From NCBI RefSeq assembly GCF_018588945.1, contig NZ_JAFIWA010000006.1:62001-126000 (forward strand): a stretch of 64,000 nt of DNA, written 5' to 3'. This document shows positions 33,815 through 42,246 of this stretch, piece after piece (within the stretch, counting starts at the first letter, position 1; each line of letters starts with the position of its first letter). The DNA comes from Microbacterium flavescens (lineage in GTDB: Bacteria; Actinomycetota; Actinomycetes; Actinomycetales; Microbacteriaceae). The notes below the pieces were generated by a model. The model made no database searches, was not told the origin of the DNA, and saw nothing but the letters and a program-made list of their open reading frames with translations. Made by a program: the position numbers and the translations under genes.

Positions 33815-34780
33815 CTACGAAGAAGAGCGGGCGGAGATCGCTGCTCGCACCCTGCGAATCACTCGCTCGGGGTGCTGGAACAGGTCTGACTTGGTGACAC
33901 GGATCACGTGCCAGCCGGCGTCGCGCAGCCGGTCATATCTCGCGATGTCGTACGCCCATTGCTCGGAATCGGTGAGGTGGTGCTCGCCCTCGTACTCGAT
34001 CGCGATCCGCAGTTCGGGGTAGACGAGGTCGGAGCAGGCAAGGTGCTCGCCATCTTCGACGACGTCGTGATTCAGTTCCGGTTCGGGTAGGCCCGCCGCA
34101 ACGATGACGCGGCGCAACCGCGACTCGGGTCGGGAAGCCGACCTCGTTCGAATGTGCGGTATGGCCTCGCGCAGGGCACCTATGCCCACGCGTCTCCCCC
34201 GATCGATCGCGGCTTGAAGGTCTGCGATCGATGCAAGCGGTTCGCTGCGCCAGTCCCGCACGACGGCATCACCAGCGGCGATCAGATCATCCGGATGCCG
34301 GATCACCGCACCCAGCGACGCCCACGTGGTGGCTGGATCGGTCAGGGCCACATGGAGGGAAGGGTCTCGCTCGACGGTGGTGAGCCGGGCGACCATCTGG
34401 TGGCCGCGGACGCCCTTGCTCCGCGGCAGGCGGCGCGGCGCCAACACCGCGACATCAATGTGGTCGGTCTGCGCCAGCGAGACCGGCAACGGGATGCCGA
34501 GGATCACGGCGGCGGTGACCCGGCAGAAGAACTGGTGCTCGTCCATCCGCGGCACGTAGTCCAATGCCCGACGCAGATGATCCAGCTCGAGCGCTCCCCG
34601 CGGCGACCCTCGGCGATCGACGCGGGCATCGATGTCGAGCCCGTCGCCTCGGCGTCGGACGCCCCAGAACGGCTTCTCGAGATCGTCATTGAGCAAGCGG
34701 CTGTGCGACGCACCCGCGCCCAGCGCCTCCGACACAGAGAACCGGTCGCCTAGGCCTTCCGGAAGCGGCTGCCGCAGCAT
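33815..34780 (-). CDS. DUF559 domain protein (Vsr-like nuclease fold)
   Basis: The protein has 321 residues. The C-terminal ~110 residues form a DUF559 domain with the PD-(D/E)xK layout: ESRLRRVIVAAGLPEP with a Glu, SDLVYPELRIAIEYEGEHH with Asp and ExE, then AYDIARYDRLRDAGWHVIRV. The N-terminal part lacks the winged-helix motif I would need to call an AbiEi-type antitoxin. Actinobacteria carry many such solitary proteins, some linked to nuclease or defence roles, but activity is unproven here. No methylase or partner gene is adjacent. The gene is flanked on both sides by 51-bp palindromic elements. Confidence 0.75.
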   Translation of the reverse strand: MLRQPLPEGLGDRFSVSEALGAGASHSRLLNDDLEKPFWGVRRRGDGLDIDARVDRRGSPRGALELDHLRRALDYVPRMDEHQFFCRVTAAVILGIPLPVSLAQTDHIDVAVLAPRRLPRSKGVRGHQMVARLTTVERDPSLHVALTDPATTWASLGAVIRHPDDLIAAGDAVVRDWRSEPLASIADLQAAIDRGRRVGIGALREAIPHIRTRSASRPESRLRRVIVAAGLPEPELNHDVVEDGEHLACSDLVYPELRIAIEYEGEHHLTDSEQWAYDIARYDRLRDAGWHVIRVTKSDLFQHPERVIRRVRAAISARSSS

Positions 34781-34890
34781 CCGCTCATCATGCGCAACCG
34801 CGGCCGGCGGTGCCGCCGTTTCGTCGACGGTAGGGGATTCAGCTCGCGTGAGCCGACCTGGGGAGGAGCGCTGCTCTCACCCCCGCGCCC

Positions 34891-34941
34891 GCTCCCCTGT
34901 CACGAATCGCGGGTTCCATCCACAGATCGCGACAGGCAAGC
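34891..34941 (+). repeat. 51-bp palindromic element, copy 4
   Basis: It begins GCTCCCCTGTCACGAATCG and ends GCGACAGGCAAGC. The arms pair imperfectly. It lies ~110 bp upstream of the DUF559 gene, between that gene and the lipoprotein gene. Confidence 0.7.
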
Positions 34942-34964
34942 GTCGGCGGGAGCACAGCACCGTA

Positions 34965-35015
34965 GTTCCCCTGTCACGAAACGCTGGTCACACCGACATA
35001 TCGTGACAGGGGAGC
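34965..35015 (+). repeat. 51-bp palindromic element, copy 5
   Basis: The arms TCCCCTGTCACGA and TCGTGACAGGGGA pair perfectly over 13 bp, the longest stem in the family. It lies just downstream of the lipoprotein stop codon (minus strand) and may serve as its terminator. The rest of 34781-35036 shows no gene. Confidence 0.78.
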
Positions 35016-35036
35016 ATCGGCACGACCCGAACCAGG

Positions 35037-35777
35037 TCAGTTCGGGTAGATGGGCACCCGGACGTTGTCGAATTCGCCGCCGGTGAGGATCGCGAAGGTC
35101 TCCGCGTCGTCGTCGGCCTCGAGCACCGACGTCACCACCGCGCGCGGGGCCATGTCCATCGTGCAGACCTGGTCTTCCGGGGGCGTCGCGAAGGTCACGG
35201 TGATCTCGGTCGCACTCGTCGCCTCGGTGTTCTCGACGACGGGGGCGCACGACGACGAGCCCCACGAGAGGACGACGAACTGTCCGTCGACGTCGGTCCA
35301 GCCGGCAGACGGCAGGTAGTCGGTCTCTCCTCCGGCGGCGAGGTCGGGCACGCCGTCGAGGTCGGTGTCGCCCTGCCAGCCGTCGCCGGTCACCTCGATC
35401 TCGACGCCCTGGGCCGGATCCACGCCCTCGGGCACGCCGACGAGCGAGACGCGCGGAGCGAGGTCGGCGGTGCACGCCGTGTCGCCCTCGACGTCGACGA
35501 GCGTGACCTTCATCACGCCGTCTTCGTAGGTCGCCTCCTCGGCGGTCGGGATGCACGTGGAGCTGCCCTGGGTCACGATGCCGATCAGGCGGCCCCCGTC
35601 GAGCCAGGCGGCGCCGACCTCCTGCTCGCTCGAGTCGCCGTTCGGCGTGCCCGAGCCGGTGGGGTCGCCGCCGGTGGGCGCGGTGCCGCCGGAGGTCGTG
35701 GCGCAGGCGGTGAGGACACCCGCGAGGAGTGCAGCGAGGCCGAGTCCTGCGACAGCGGTACGAGTGCGAGGAGTCAT
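35037..35777 (-). CDS. Secreted lipoprotein with an internally duplicated domain
   Basis: The 246-residue protein has a signal peptide ending in the lipobox LTAC (Cys ~24), then a Gly/Thr/Ser-rich linker. Two related segments follow: WLDGGRLIGIVTQGSSTCIPT near the start of the first and DGQFVVLSWGSSSCAPV in the second. Each is followed by a strand with VTLVDVEGDTACTADLAPR or VTFATPPEDQVCTMDMAPR. The two ~100-residue halves are thus tandem copies sharing a CxxDxAPR motif. The ATG at 35777 is preferred to one 45 nt upstream because GGAAGGAT precedes it and the signal peptide then begins at residue 1. No function is known. Confidence 0.7.
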   Translation of the reverse strand: MTPRTRTAVAGLGLAALLAGVLTACATTSGGTAPTGGDPTGSGTPNGDSSEQEVGAAWLDGGRLIGIVTQGSSTCIPTAEEATYEDGVMKVTLVDVEGDTACTADLAPRVSLVGVPEGVDPAQGVEIEVTGDGWQGDTDLDGVPDLAAGGETDYLPSAGWTDVDGQFVVLSWGSSSCAPVVENTEATSATEITVTFATPPEDQVCTMDMAPRAVVTSVLEADDDAETFAILTGGEFDNVRVPIYPN

Positions 35778-35888
35778 GCGAGATCCTTCCCTGAGCAGCG
35801 CGAACGCCCGGGACCGCGGCATCCGTCAGCCTTATGGTGTCGCAGATCGGCGCGTGATCTCAGGGTCGTCGGTAACGCGCTGATCACA

Positions 35889-35907
35889 ATCACCCGGCGC
35901 GGGTGAT
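35889..35907 (-). terminator. Hairpin at the end of the cardiolipin synthase gene
   Basis: The arms ATCACCCG and CGGGTGAT enclose a GCG loop, directly next to the cls stop codon on the minus strand. No T-tract is present. Confidence 0.45.
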
Positions 35908-37373
35908 CACTGCAGCGCCGACGTCAGCCGCGCGAGGTTGTCGAGGACGGTCGAGCGCAGCGGCTGCTTCTCCCATTCGTCGAGCGTGAGCTCGCGGCTC
36001 AGCGCACGATAGCCGTCTTCCACGCGCCGCATCTCGCGCACGAACTCCTCGCCGCGCACGAGCATGGAGATCTCCATGTTGAGACCGAAGGACCGCATGT
36101 CCATGTTGCTCGAGCCGACGATCGCGGTCTCGTCGTCGATGGTCATCGACTTGGAGTGCAGGATGAAGGGGCGCTGGTACATCCAGATCTTCACGCCCGC
36201 GCGCAGCAACGCCTCGTAGTAGCTGCGCTGCGCGTGATACACGAGGGCCTGGTCGCCCTCCTCCGACACGAAGAGCTCCACGTGGATGCCGCGCTGGCAC
36301 GCGGTCGTGATCGCCAGCAGCAGCGCCTCGTCGGGAACGAAGTACGGGCTGACGACGATGATCTGGCGCTGCGCCGCATAGAGCAGGGCCGCGAAGAGCT
36401 TGAGGTTGTTCTGGAACTCGAACCCGGGACCGGACGGGATGATCTGGCAGTCGAGGTCACCGGGTCCGGACGCGACGTCGAACAGGTCGATCTCGTCGGT
36501 GAGGATCTGGTCGGTCTCGCTGTACCAGTCCGAGAGGAAGACGGCATTGACGGATGCCACGACCGGGCCCTCGATGCGCACCATGAGGTCGACCCAGTGC
36601 AGGCCACGCTTGACGTTCTTGCGCAGGTTGTACGTCGAGTCGGTGACGTTCTGCGAGCCGGTGAACGCCACGCGCCCGTCGACGACGAGGAGCTTGCGGT
36701 GATTGCGCAGGTCGGGACGCTGGTACTTCCCCTTCAGCGGCTGGACGGGAAGCATCAGGTGCCATTGCGCCCCCATGGCATCGAGGCGCTTGAGTGTCTT
36801 CTTGTAGAACGGCTTGCCGCGGTTGGCCCAGTGGTCGAGCAGCACGCGGACGGTCACGCCTCGGGCACACGCCTCTTCGAGGGCGCGGAAGATGTTCGCC
36901 GTCGAGCTGTCGGCCTGGAAGATGTAGAACTCGATGTGCACGTAGCGCTTCGCGGCCCGGATGGTGTCGGCCATCGCGTCGAGGCTGTCCTGATAACCGC
37001 TGATGATGTGCGCGGCGTTGTCGCCGGCGAGCGGCATGGCACCGAGGTTGCGGTTGAGCGTGACCAGCGAGGTGAACCAGGACGGGGCGTGCGGGCGGAG
37101 GGTGCCGAAGTCCAGCGACGCGCTCGTGTCACGGATGTAGTCGTTGATCCGCTCCTGTTTGCGCCGCCGCTCGCGCGGCAGGCGCGGGTTGCCGATCAGG
37201 AGGAACAGGAACACGCCGATGATCGGGATGAAGTAGATCGCCAGCAGCCAGGCCATCGCGGCGGTGGGCCGTCGATTGCGCGGAACGATGATGATCGCCG
37301 CGATGCGGATGATCAGGTCGAGGACGAAGACGAGCACCAGCCACCACGTCGCATCGAACGTGATGGTGATCAC
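35907..37373 (-). CDS. cls: Cardiolipin synthase, phospholipase D superfamily
   Basis: The 488-residue protein has two N-terminal membrane helices (~9-30 and ~38-60). Two HKD motifs follow: His225-x-Lys227 with Asp232 (HRKLLVVDG) and His406-x-Lys408 with Asp413 (HSKSMTIDD). This is the Cls layout, which condenses two phosphatidylglycerols, or PG with another phospholipid, into cardiolipin at the membrane. The length is standard. It begins 54 nt after a small membrane-protein gene on the same strand and may share its transcript. Confidence 0.92.
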   Translation of the reverse strand: MITITFDATWWLVLVFVLDLIIRIAAIIIVPRNRRPTAAMAWLLAIYFIPIIGVFLFLLIGNPRLPRERRRKQERINDYIRDTSASLDFGTLRPHAPSWFTSLVTLNRNLGAMPLAGDNAAHIISGYQDSLDAMADTIRAAKRYVHIEFYIFQADSSTANIFRALEEACARGVTVRVLLDHWANRGKPFYKKTLKRLDAMGAQWHLMLPVQPLKGKYQRPDLRNHRKLLVVDGRVAFTGSQNVTDSTYNLRKNVKRGLHWVDLMVRIEGPVVASVNAVFLSDWYSETDQILTDEIDLFDVASGPGDLDCQIIPSGPGFEFQNNLKLFAALLYAAQRQIIVVSPYFVPDEALLLAITTACQRGIHVELFVSEEGDQALVYHAQRSYYEALLRAGVKIWMYQRPFILHSKSMTIDDETAIVGSSNMDMRSFGLNMEISMLVRGEEFVREMRRVEDGYRALSRELTLDEWEKQPLRSTVLDNLARLTSALQ

Positions 37374-37427
37374 GCGTGCTCCTCCCGGTCGCTGACAGCG
37401 TGAGCCCCACCTTAGTGGGGGCGGCGG

Positions 37428-37634
37428 TCAGCGCTCGGCGGGGCCGGTTGTGTCGACGGATGCAGCGGCCGGTGGCATCCCCAGCTTCACGCGCTCCTTC
37501 GCCTCTAAGCGGGCGTACTCACGGCGCTCGTTGCGGTCGGCGCGGATCACACTGCGCAGCACGAAGAAGAAGATGAGGCTGACGACGATGGTCGGGAGCA
37601 GCGTCCATACGACCGCGACCCAGTAATCGTCCAT
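37428..37634 (-). CDS. Small single-pass membrane protein
   Basis: The 68-residue protein has a short acidic start (MDDYW), one helix at ~6-29 (LLPTIVVSLIFFFVLRSVI), and a charged tail (RADRNERREYARLEAKE). Such lysine-, arginine- and glutamate-rich single-span proteins are frequent in Microbacteriaceae and unnamed. The ATG has a coding-like context, and the frame ends shortly before the cls promoter side. Function unknown. It may be translated with cls. Confidence 0.6.
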   Translation of the reverse strand: MDDYWVAVVWTLLPTIVVSLIFFFVLRSVIRADRNERREYARLEAKERVKLGMPPAAASVDTTGPAER

Positions 37635-37764
37635 GACTCAAGGATACGCGGCCCGCGGGAACCGGCCGCCCGCGGCTCCTCCACACCCCTGGCAAACAAT
37701 CACACCGTCCCCCGTCGGCATCCAGGCGGGCCGCGGCGACGGCACGGCCGACGACAGTCGAGCC

Positions 37765-38961
37765 ATGACCACGATCGTCAAAGCCGCGGGAGCCGCGGAG
37801 TTCCTGTCCCTCGTCCCCCGCATGCTCGGCTACGTCCCGACGCGAAGTCTCGTGATGATCCCGTTCGACGGATCACGCAGCGTCGGCGCGATGCGATTCG
37901 ATCTCCCCGGCGACGAGCCGGATGCCGTCGACCGCGTGGCGGCGACCGTCATCGGCACGGTGTGCCGGCTTCCCGACGCCGACGCCGTCGCCGCGATCAC
38001 GTTCACCGACGCGGCGTTCGGAGAGGAGAATCGGATGCCGCACACCGGGCTCCTGCGCGCGTTGGAGCGTCGCGCCGACGCGTGCGGCCTGCGACTGACC
38101 GATGCCCTGTGCGTGGCGAAGGACGGATGGGGCTCACTCCTCGATGCGCACTGCCCCGCCGGCGGCCGCCCGCTCGCCGACCTCGACCTGGCTCCGGCGA
38201 CCGACGTGGGCGCCGATCGCGACCAGGGCTCCGGGGCCGAGCTGCCCGAGGTCGACGTCGCTCAGAGCGAGCGGGTCGCCCGCGCACTGCTGTCGCTGGA
38301 TCGGGCGATCGAAGTCCTGTGCGGGCCGGAGGAGCCGGCCGCTGAGGCATCCCGTCCGTCGGGGCCGCAACCCCCGGCCGACGCCGATGCGGACCCGGGC
38401 GACGACCTCGCTTCCGACGACGCCGACCGTATCGACCCCGCGGCACTTGCGGCGGTGTGCGCGCTCGACGACCTGCCGACCCTGTTCGAGGACGCCCTGG
38501 GCTGGAAGGCCGACGCGCTCCGGGCATACGACGCAGCGACGCTCGTCTGGTGCCTGTCGCGGCCGTCGCTGCGGGATATCGCCCTCGTGCAGTGGAGCGG
38601 AACGCTGACGACCGGCGACGAGGCGTTCGATGCGCAGCTGCGCTGGGAGTCGGGAGAGGAGTATCCGGCGCACCTCGCGATGCGGATGTGGGGCGAGGGC
38701 GAGCAGCCTGATCCCGAGCGCCTCGTGCGGGCGCTGCAGCTCTCGCGGTTCGTCGCGGCGTCGGCTCCGCGTGCATCCCGCCCCGGCCCGCTCGCGATGT
38801 GCGCGTGGCTGTCGTGGGCGCTCGGTCGCTCGACGCACGCCGACCTGTACGCCGGCAAAGCCTGCGACATCGAGCCGGAGCACGGCCTCAGCGAGATCGT
38901 GCGGTCCTTCGTGCATGCCGGGCATCTGCCCGACTGGGCGTTCCAGCGGCCCGCGCGGTGA
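37765..38961 (+). CDS. DUF4192 domain protein
   Basis: The 398-residue protein opens with the DUF4192 signature (EFLSLVPRMLGYVPTRSLVMIPFDG) and continues with VGAMRFDLP and a C-terminal alpha-helical part (~245-398). That part includes LRDIALVQWSG and RASRPGPLAMCAWLSWALGRS, the typical APALALLAW-like end. An acidic, Pro-rich linker (~190-230) separates the halves. The family is widespread in actinobacteria and has no assigned function. The ATG at 37765 fits the family start; the frame before it lies in a promoter region. It converges with lysS (52 nt apart). Confidence 0.85.
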   Translation: MTTIVKAAGAAEFLSLVPRMLGYVPTRSLVMIPFDGSRSVGAMRFDLPGDEPDAVDRVAATVIGTVCRLPDADAVAAITFTDAAFGEENRMPHTGLLRALERRADACGLRLTDALCVAKDGWGSLLDAHCPAGGRPLADLDLAPATDVGADRDQGSGAELPEVDVAQSERVARALLSLDRAIEVLCGPEEPAAEASRPSGPQPPADADADPGDDLASDDADRIDPAALAAVCALDDLPTLFEDALGWKADALRAYDAATLVWCLSRPSLRDIALVQWSGTLTTGDEAFDAQLRWESGEEYPAHLAMRMWGEGEQPDPERLVRALQLSRFVAASAPRASRPGPLAMCAWLSWALGRSTHADLYAGKACDIEPEHGLSEIVRSFVHAGHLPDWAFQRPAR

Positions 38962-39013
38962 CGCAGGTGCTGTGACCGTGCGGCGGCGGCGAGGCGTACC
39001 GACCGGCCGAGCT

Positions 39014-40543
39014 CTACTTGACCAGGGGGAACAGGATCGTCTCGCGGATGCCGAGCCCGGTGATCGCCATGAGCAGGCGGTCGATCCCCATGCCCATGCC
39101 GCCGGTCGGGGGCATGCCGTGCTCGAGCGCGCGCAGGAACTCCTCGTCGATGCGCATCGCCTCGAGGTCGCCGCGGGCGGCGAGCTTGGCCTGCTCGATG
39201 AAGCGCTCACGCTGGATGACCGGGTCGATGAGCTCGGAATAGCCCGTGGCCAGCTCGAAGCCGCGCGTGTAGAGATCCCACTTCTCGACCACGCCCGCGA
39301 CCGAGCGGTGCTCGCGCACGAGCGGGCTGGTGTCGATCGGGAAGTCCATGACGAACGTCGGCCGGTTGAGGCCGGGCTTGACGAAGTGCTCCCAGAGCTC
39401 CTCGACGAGCTTGCCGTGCGTGGCGTGGGGCGGGATGTCGACACCCACCTCGTTCGCGAAGGCGACGAGCTCGTCGAGCGGGGTCTCGGGCGTGACTTCC
39501 CTGCCCGACGCCTGCGACAGCGAGCCGTACATCGGAAGACGCTCCCACTGGCCACCGAGGTCGTACTCGGTGCCGTCTGCCCAGGTGACCAGGGTCGAGC
39601 CGGTGACCGCGATCGCCGCGTTCTGGATCAGCTCCTGGGTGAGGTCGGCGATGCCGTTGTAATCGGTGTACGCCTGGTAGGCCTCGATCATCACGAACTC
39701 AGGGCTGTGCGTGGAGTCGGCGCCTTCGTTGCGGAAGTTGCGGTTGATCTCGAAGACCCGCTCGATGCCGCCGACGACGGCTCGCTTGAGGAAGAGCTCC
39801 GGAGCAATGCGCAGGTAGAGGTCGGTGTCGAAGGCGTTCGAGTTGGTGATGAACGGGCGCGCCGACGCGCCGCCGTGCTGCACCTGCAGCATGGGCGTCT
39901 CGACCTCGAGGAATCCGTGGTTCGCGAACGTCTGCCGCACGCTCGCGTTCGTCTTCGCGCGCGCCACGACCGTCTCGCGCGCGCGGTCGCGCACGATGAG
40001 GTCGAGGTAGCGGCTGCGCACGCGGCTCTCCTCGCTGAGCTCGGTGTACATGTTGGGCAGCGGGAGAACCGCCTTGGCGGCGATCTGCCAGGTCGACACC
40101 ATGATCGACAGCTCGCCGCGGCGGCTGGAGATGACCTCGCCCTCGACGAACACGTGGTCACCGAGGTCGACGAGCTCCTTCCACTGCTGGAGCGACTCCT
40201 CACCCACGACGGCGAGCGACACCATCGCCTGGATGCGGCTGCCGTCGCCCGACTGCAGCGTCGCGAAGCAGAGCTTGCCGGTGTTGCGGCTGAACACGAT
40301 GCGGCCGGCGACGCCCGCCGTCACGCCGGTCTCGGCACCCGCCTCGAGGTCTCCGTACTGCTCACGCAGCGCGGGGATCGTGGCGGTGATCGGCACGGTC
40401 ACCGGGTAGGCGCCGCCCGCGGCATCCGTCCGCTCCGCCATGAGGCGCTCGCGCTTGGCCAGGCGGACGGCCTTCTGCTCGAACACGTCCTCTTCGGTCG
40501 GTTCGGGCGCCTCGGCAGGCGTGTTCGCAGGCATTTCGGTCAT
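39014..40543 (-). CDS. lysS: Lysyl-tRNA synthetase, class II
   Basis: The 509-residue protein has an OB-fold anticodon-binding domain (~60-165) and a class II catalytic core. The core shows motif 2 (FRNEGADSTHSPEF) and motif 3 (GMGMGIDRLLMAITG), plus FLEVETPMLQ and GFELATGYSEL. The length is normal for the bacterial class II enzyme. Start candidates are ATG 40543 (MTEMPANTP) and 40534; earlier codons are upstream of a normal N-terminus. It lies at the downstream end of the folate-panC gene string on the same strand, 144 nt after panC, probably with its own promoter. Confidence 0.96.
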   Translation of the reverse strand: MTEMPANTPAEAPEPTEEDVFEQKAVRLAKRERLMAERTDAAGGAYPVTVPITATIPALREQYGDLEAGAETGVTAGVAGRIVFSRNTGKLCFATLQSGDGSRIQAMVSLAVVGEESLQQWKELVDLGDHVFVEGEVISSRRGELSIMVSTWQIAAKAVLPLPNMYTELSEESRVRSRYLDLIVRDRARETVVARAKTNASVRQTFANHGFLEVETPMLQVQHGGASARPFITNSNAFDTDLYLRIAPELFLKRAVVGGIERVFEINRNFRNEGADSTHSPEFVMIEAYQAYTDYNGIADLTQELIQNAAIAVTGSTLVTWADGTEYDLGGQWERLPMYGSLSQASGREVTPETPLDELVAFANEVGVDIPPHATHGKLVEELWEHFVKPGLNRPTFVMDFPIDTSPLVREHRSVAGVVEKWDLYTRGFELATGYSELIDPVIQRERFIEQAKLAARGDLEAMRIDEEFLRALEHGMPPTGGMGMGIDRLLMAITGLGIRETILFPLVK

Positions 40544-40630
40544 CGACGGGCTCCTCGCAAAGTCGCCGCCAAGTCTATCGGCGCAGTCTCTGCGCTCCCT
40601 GTCGGTCTGTTTCGGGTGCGTGCTGCCTCT

Positions 40631-40675
40631 CGGCAAGCGCCGTCGGTTCGCCGAATGCGACTGATGCGCTTGCCG
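40631..40675 (-). terminator. Hairpin between panC and lysS
   Basis: The arms CGGCAAGCGC and GCGCTTGCCG (10 bp) enclose a ~25-nt loop. It starts 12 bases after the panC stop, read on the minus strand. It probably separates lysS from the upstream operon. Confidence 0.5.
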
Positions 40676-40687
40676 GCTTCCGCCGCC

Positions 40688-41536
40688 TCAGTTGATGTAG
40701 ATCTGCGCGTTGTCGATGAATCGATGCCCGGCTACGCTCGCCGCGATGAGCGCGAGCGCGGGGCCGCGATGGCCCTCGTCGACCGGGAGGAACGAGCCGG
40801 GGTCGACGACGCTCAGGTACTCCAGGCGAATGCGCGACTCGCCCATGAGCGTCGACTGCGCCGCTGCGATGCACGCATCGACGCCGCGGTCGGCGTTGGA
40901 CGCGGCGGCGTCGAGGGCCGCGGGCAGCAGGCCGGCCGCGGCGAGATCGCGATCTTCGAGCATCCCCACGCGGGTCGACACCGGCAGGCCGTCGTCGCCG
41001 CGCACCGTCTCGACGGTGGCGACCTCGACGTCGAAGCACAGGTCGCGGATCATGCGGCGCACGAGGAACACGCGCTGCGGGTCGCGCTCGCCGTAGACCA
41101 CGACGTCGGGCTTCACCAGATTGATGAGCTTCGCCTCGACCGTGAGGAGCCCGTCGAAGTAGAACGGACGCGCCCGCCCCTCGTAGCGCAAGCCGAGATC
41201 GCCGGCGCTCACCTTCGTCGTGGCACTGCCGTGCGGCAGCAGCTCGGCGGTGTCGGGCATGAAGACGACGTCGACGCCCAGGGACTCGAGGAGCTTCGCG
41301 TCGTCCTCGGGCGTGCGCGGGTAGGCGGCGAACTCCGACGGGTTCGCGAAGCGCAGCGGGTTGACGAAGACCGACACCACGACGATGTCGGCGACCTCCC
41401 GTGCGCGATGGACGAGGTCGATGTGGCCGTCGTGGAGCGCGCCGATCGTCGAGATGAGCGCGGTCCTGGCCCCCTTCGGAGCCGCGGCTCTGGCCTCGGC
41501 CAGTCGGGTGCGCAGCTCGTCGACGGTGCTGATCAT
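40688..41536 (-). CDS. panC: Pantothenate synthetase homologue with altered active site
   Basis: The 282-residue protein has the PanC fold: LHDGH with His35 and His38, VSVFVNPLRF with Asn59, RPFYFDGLLTV, YGERDPQR and VSTR. The canonical enzyme joins pantoate and beta-alanine with ATP. Three positions known to matter in M. tuberculosis PanC are changed. Its Gln72 is Arg62 here, Lys160 is Arg151 and Gln164 is Arg155; the GHF motif also reads FYF. Function as true PanC is therefore uncertain, though the operon position next to a DUF2520 protein is the usual one. The start overlaps the DUF2520 stop by four bases. Confidence 0.8.
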   Translation of the reverse strand: MISTVDELRTRLAEARAAAPKGARTALISTIGALHDGHIDLVHRAREVADIVVVSVFVNPLRFANPSEFAAYPRTPEDDAKLLESLGVDVVFMPDTAELLPHGSATTKVSAGDLGLRYEGRARPFYFDGLLTVEAKLINLVKPDVVVYGERDPQRVFLVRRMIRDLCFDVEVATVETVRGDDGLPVSTRVGMLEDRDLAAAGLLPAALDAAASNADRGVDACIAAAQSTLMGESRIRLEYLSVVDPGSFLPVDEGHRGPALALIAASVAGHRFIDNAQIYIN

Positions 41537-42246
41537 CCGTCGATCGTAGCGGCGGGGTCACCGGGCTCGCCGGAACCGGCGGCGGCGAGCGCGTGGTCGA
41601 TGGTGGTGTGCACGAGCCCGGAGAGGAACGCCCCCGGGTTCGGCACGCCCGCCTCGCTCAGCATCTCGGCCGCCTGGCGCACGATCGACCGCGAGAACTC
41701 CGTCGCGGCATCGACCGCCTCGGCGTACGTCGCGCGGTCCTCCTCGGCGACGACGACGGGCTCGCATCCCAGCTCGACGGCGAGCGCCTGCGCGATCGGA
41801 AGGACCGGACCGGGCGCCGTCACGGCCGCGTATCCCGTCGAAAGTGCGCGGAGATCCATCGAGGTGCCGGCGAAGACGATCGCCGGGTGGACCGCGAGCG
41901 GGATCGCGCCCTGGGCGACCGCCGGCGCGAGCACGCCCGTCCCGTACGCGGCGTCGGTGTGCATGACGAGCTGGCCTGGCTGCCAGGCGCCGATCGCGGC
42001 GAGACCGGTCACGAGCCCCTCGAGCTGGTCATGCGGCACGGCGATGACGACGAGCTCGCTCCGGCGGACGACCTCGGTCGCCTCGAGCACCGGCACTCCC
42101 GGCAGGATCGCCTCCACCCGCTCAGGATCGGAGCCCTTCGTGATCCCCACGAGCGCGTGCCCGGCTCCGGCGAGCGCGGCGCCGACAACAGGCCCCACAC
42201 GACCGGCACCGATGATCCCGACGCCGAGTCGGCCGTCACGATTCAC
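41533..42246 (-). CDS. Rossmann-like / DUF2520 domain protein
   Basis: The 237-residue protein has an N-terminal Rossmann fold with GVGIIGAGRVGPVVGAAL at ~8-25, like NADP-dependent ketopantoate reductases and 6-phosphogluconate dehydrogenase relatives. A helical DUF2520 domain (~120-230) follows, with AVHPAIVFAG and AYGTGV. Its gene normally lies beside panC in actinobacteria, so a role near pantothenate synthesis is often guessed but not shown. The GTG start at 42246 overlaps the upstream PH-domain gene by 11 nt and gives the shortest leader before the Rossmann strand. Confidence 0.78.
   Translation of the reverse strand: MNRDGRLGVGIIGAGRVGPVVGAALAGAGHALVGITKGSDPERVEAILPGVPVLEATEVVRRSELVVIAVPHDQLEGLVTGLAAIGAWQPGQLVMHTDAAYGTGVLAPAVAQGAIPLAVHPAIVFAGTSMDLRALSTGYAAVTAPGPVLPIAQALAVELGCEPVVVAEEDRATYAEAVDAATEFSRSIVRQAAEMLSEAGVPNPGAFLSGLVHTTIDHALAAAGSGEPGDPAATIDG

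Noticed and set aside
33815..34780. Restriction-modification or defence system around the DUF559 protein
   Set aside because: No methylase, helicase or toxin-antitoxin partner lies next to it; the neighbours are an XRE module and a lipoprotein.
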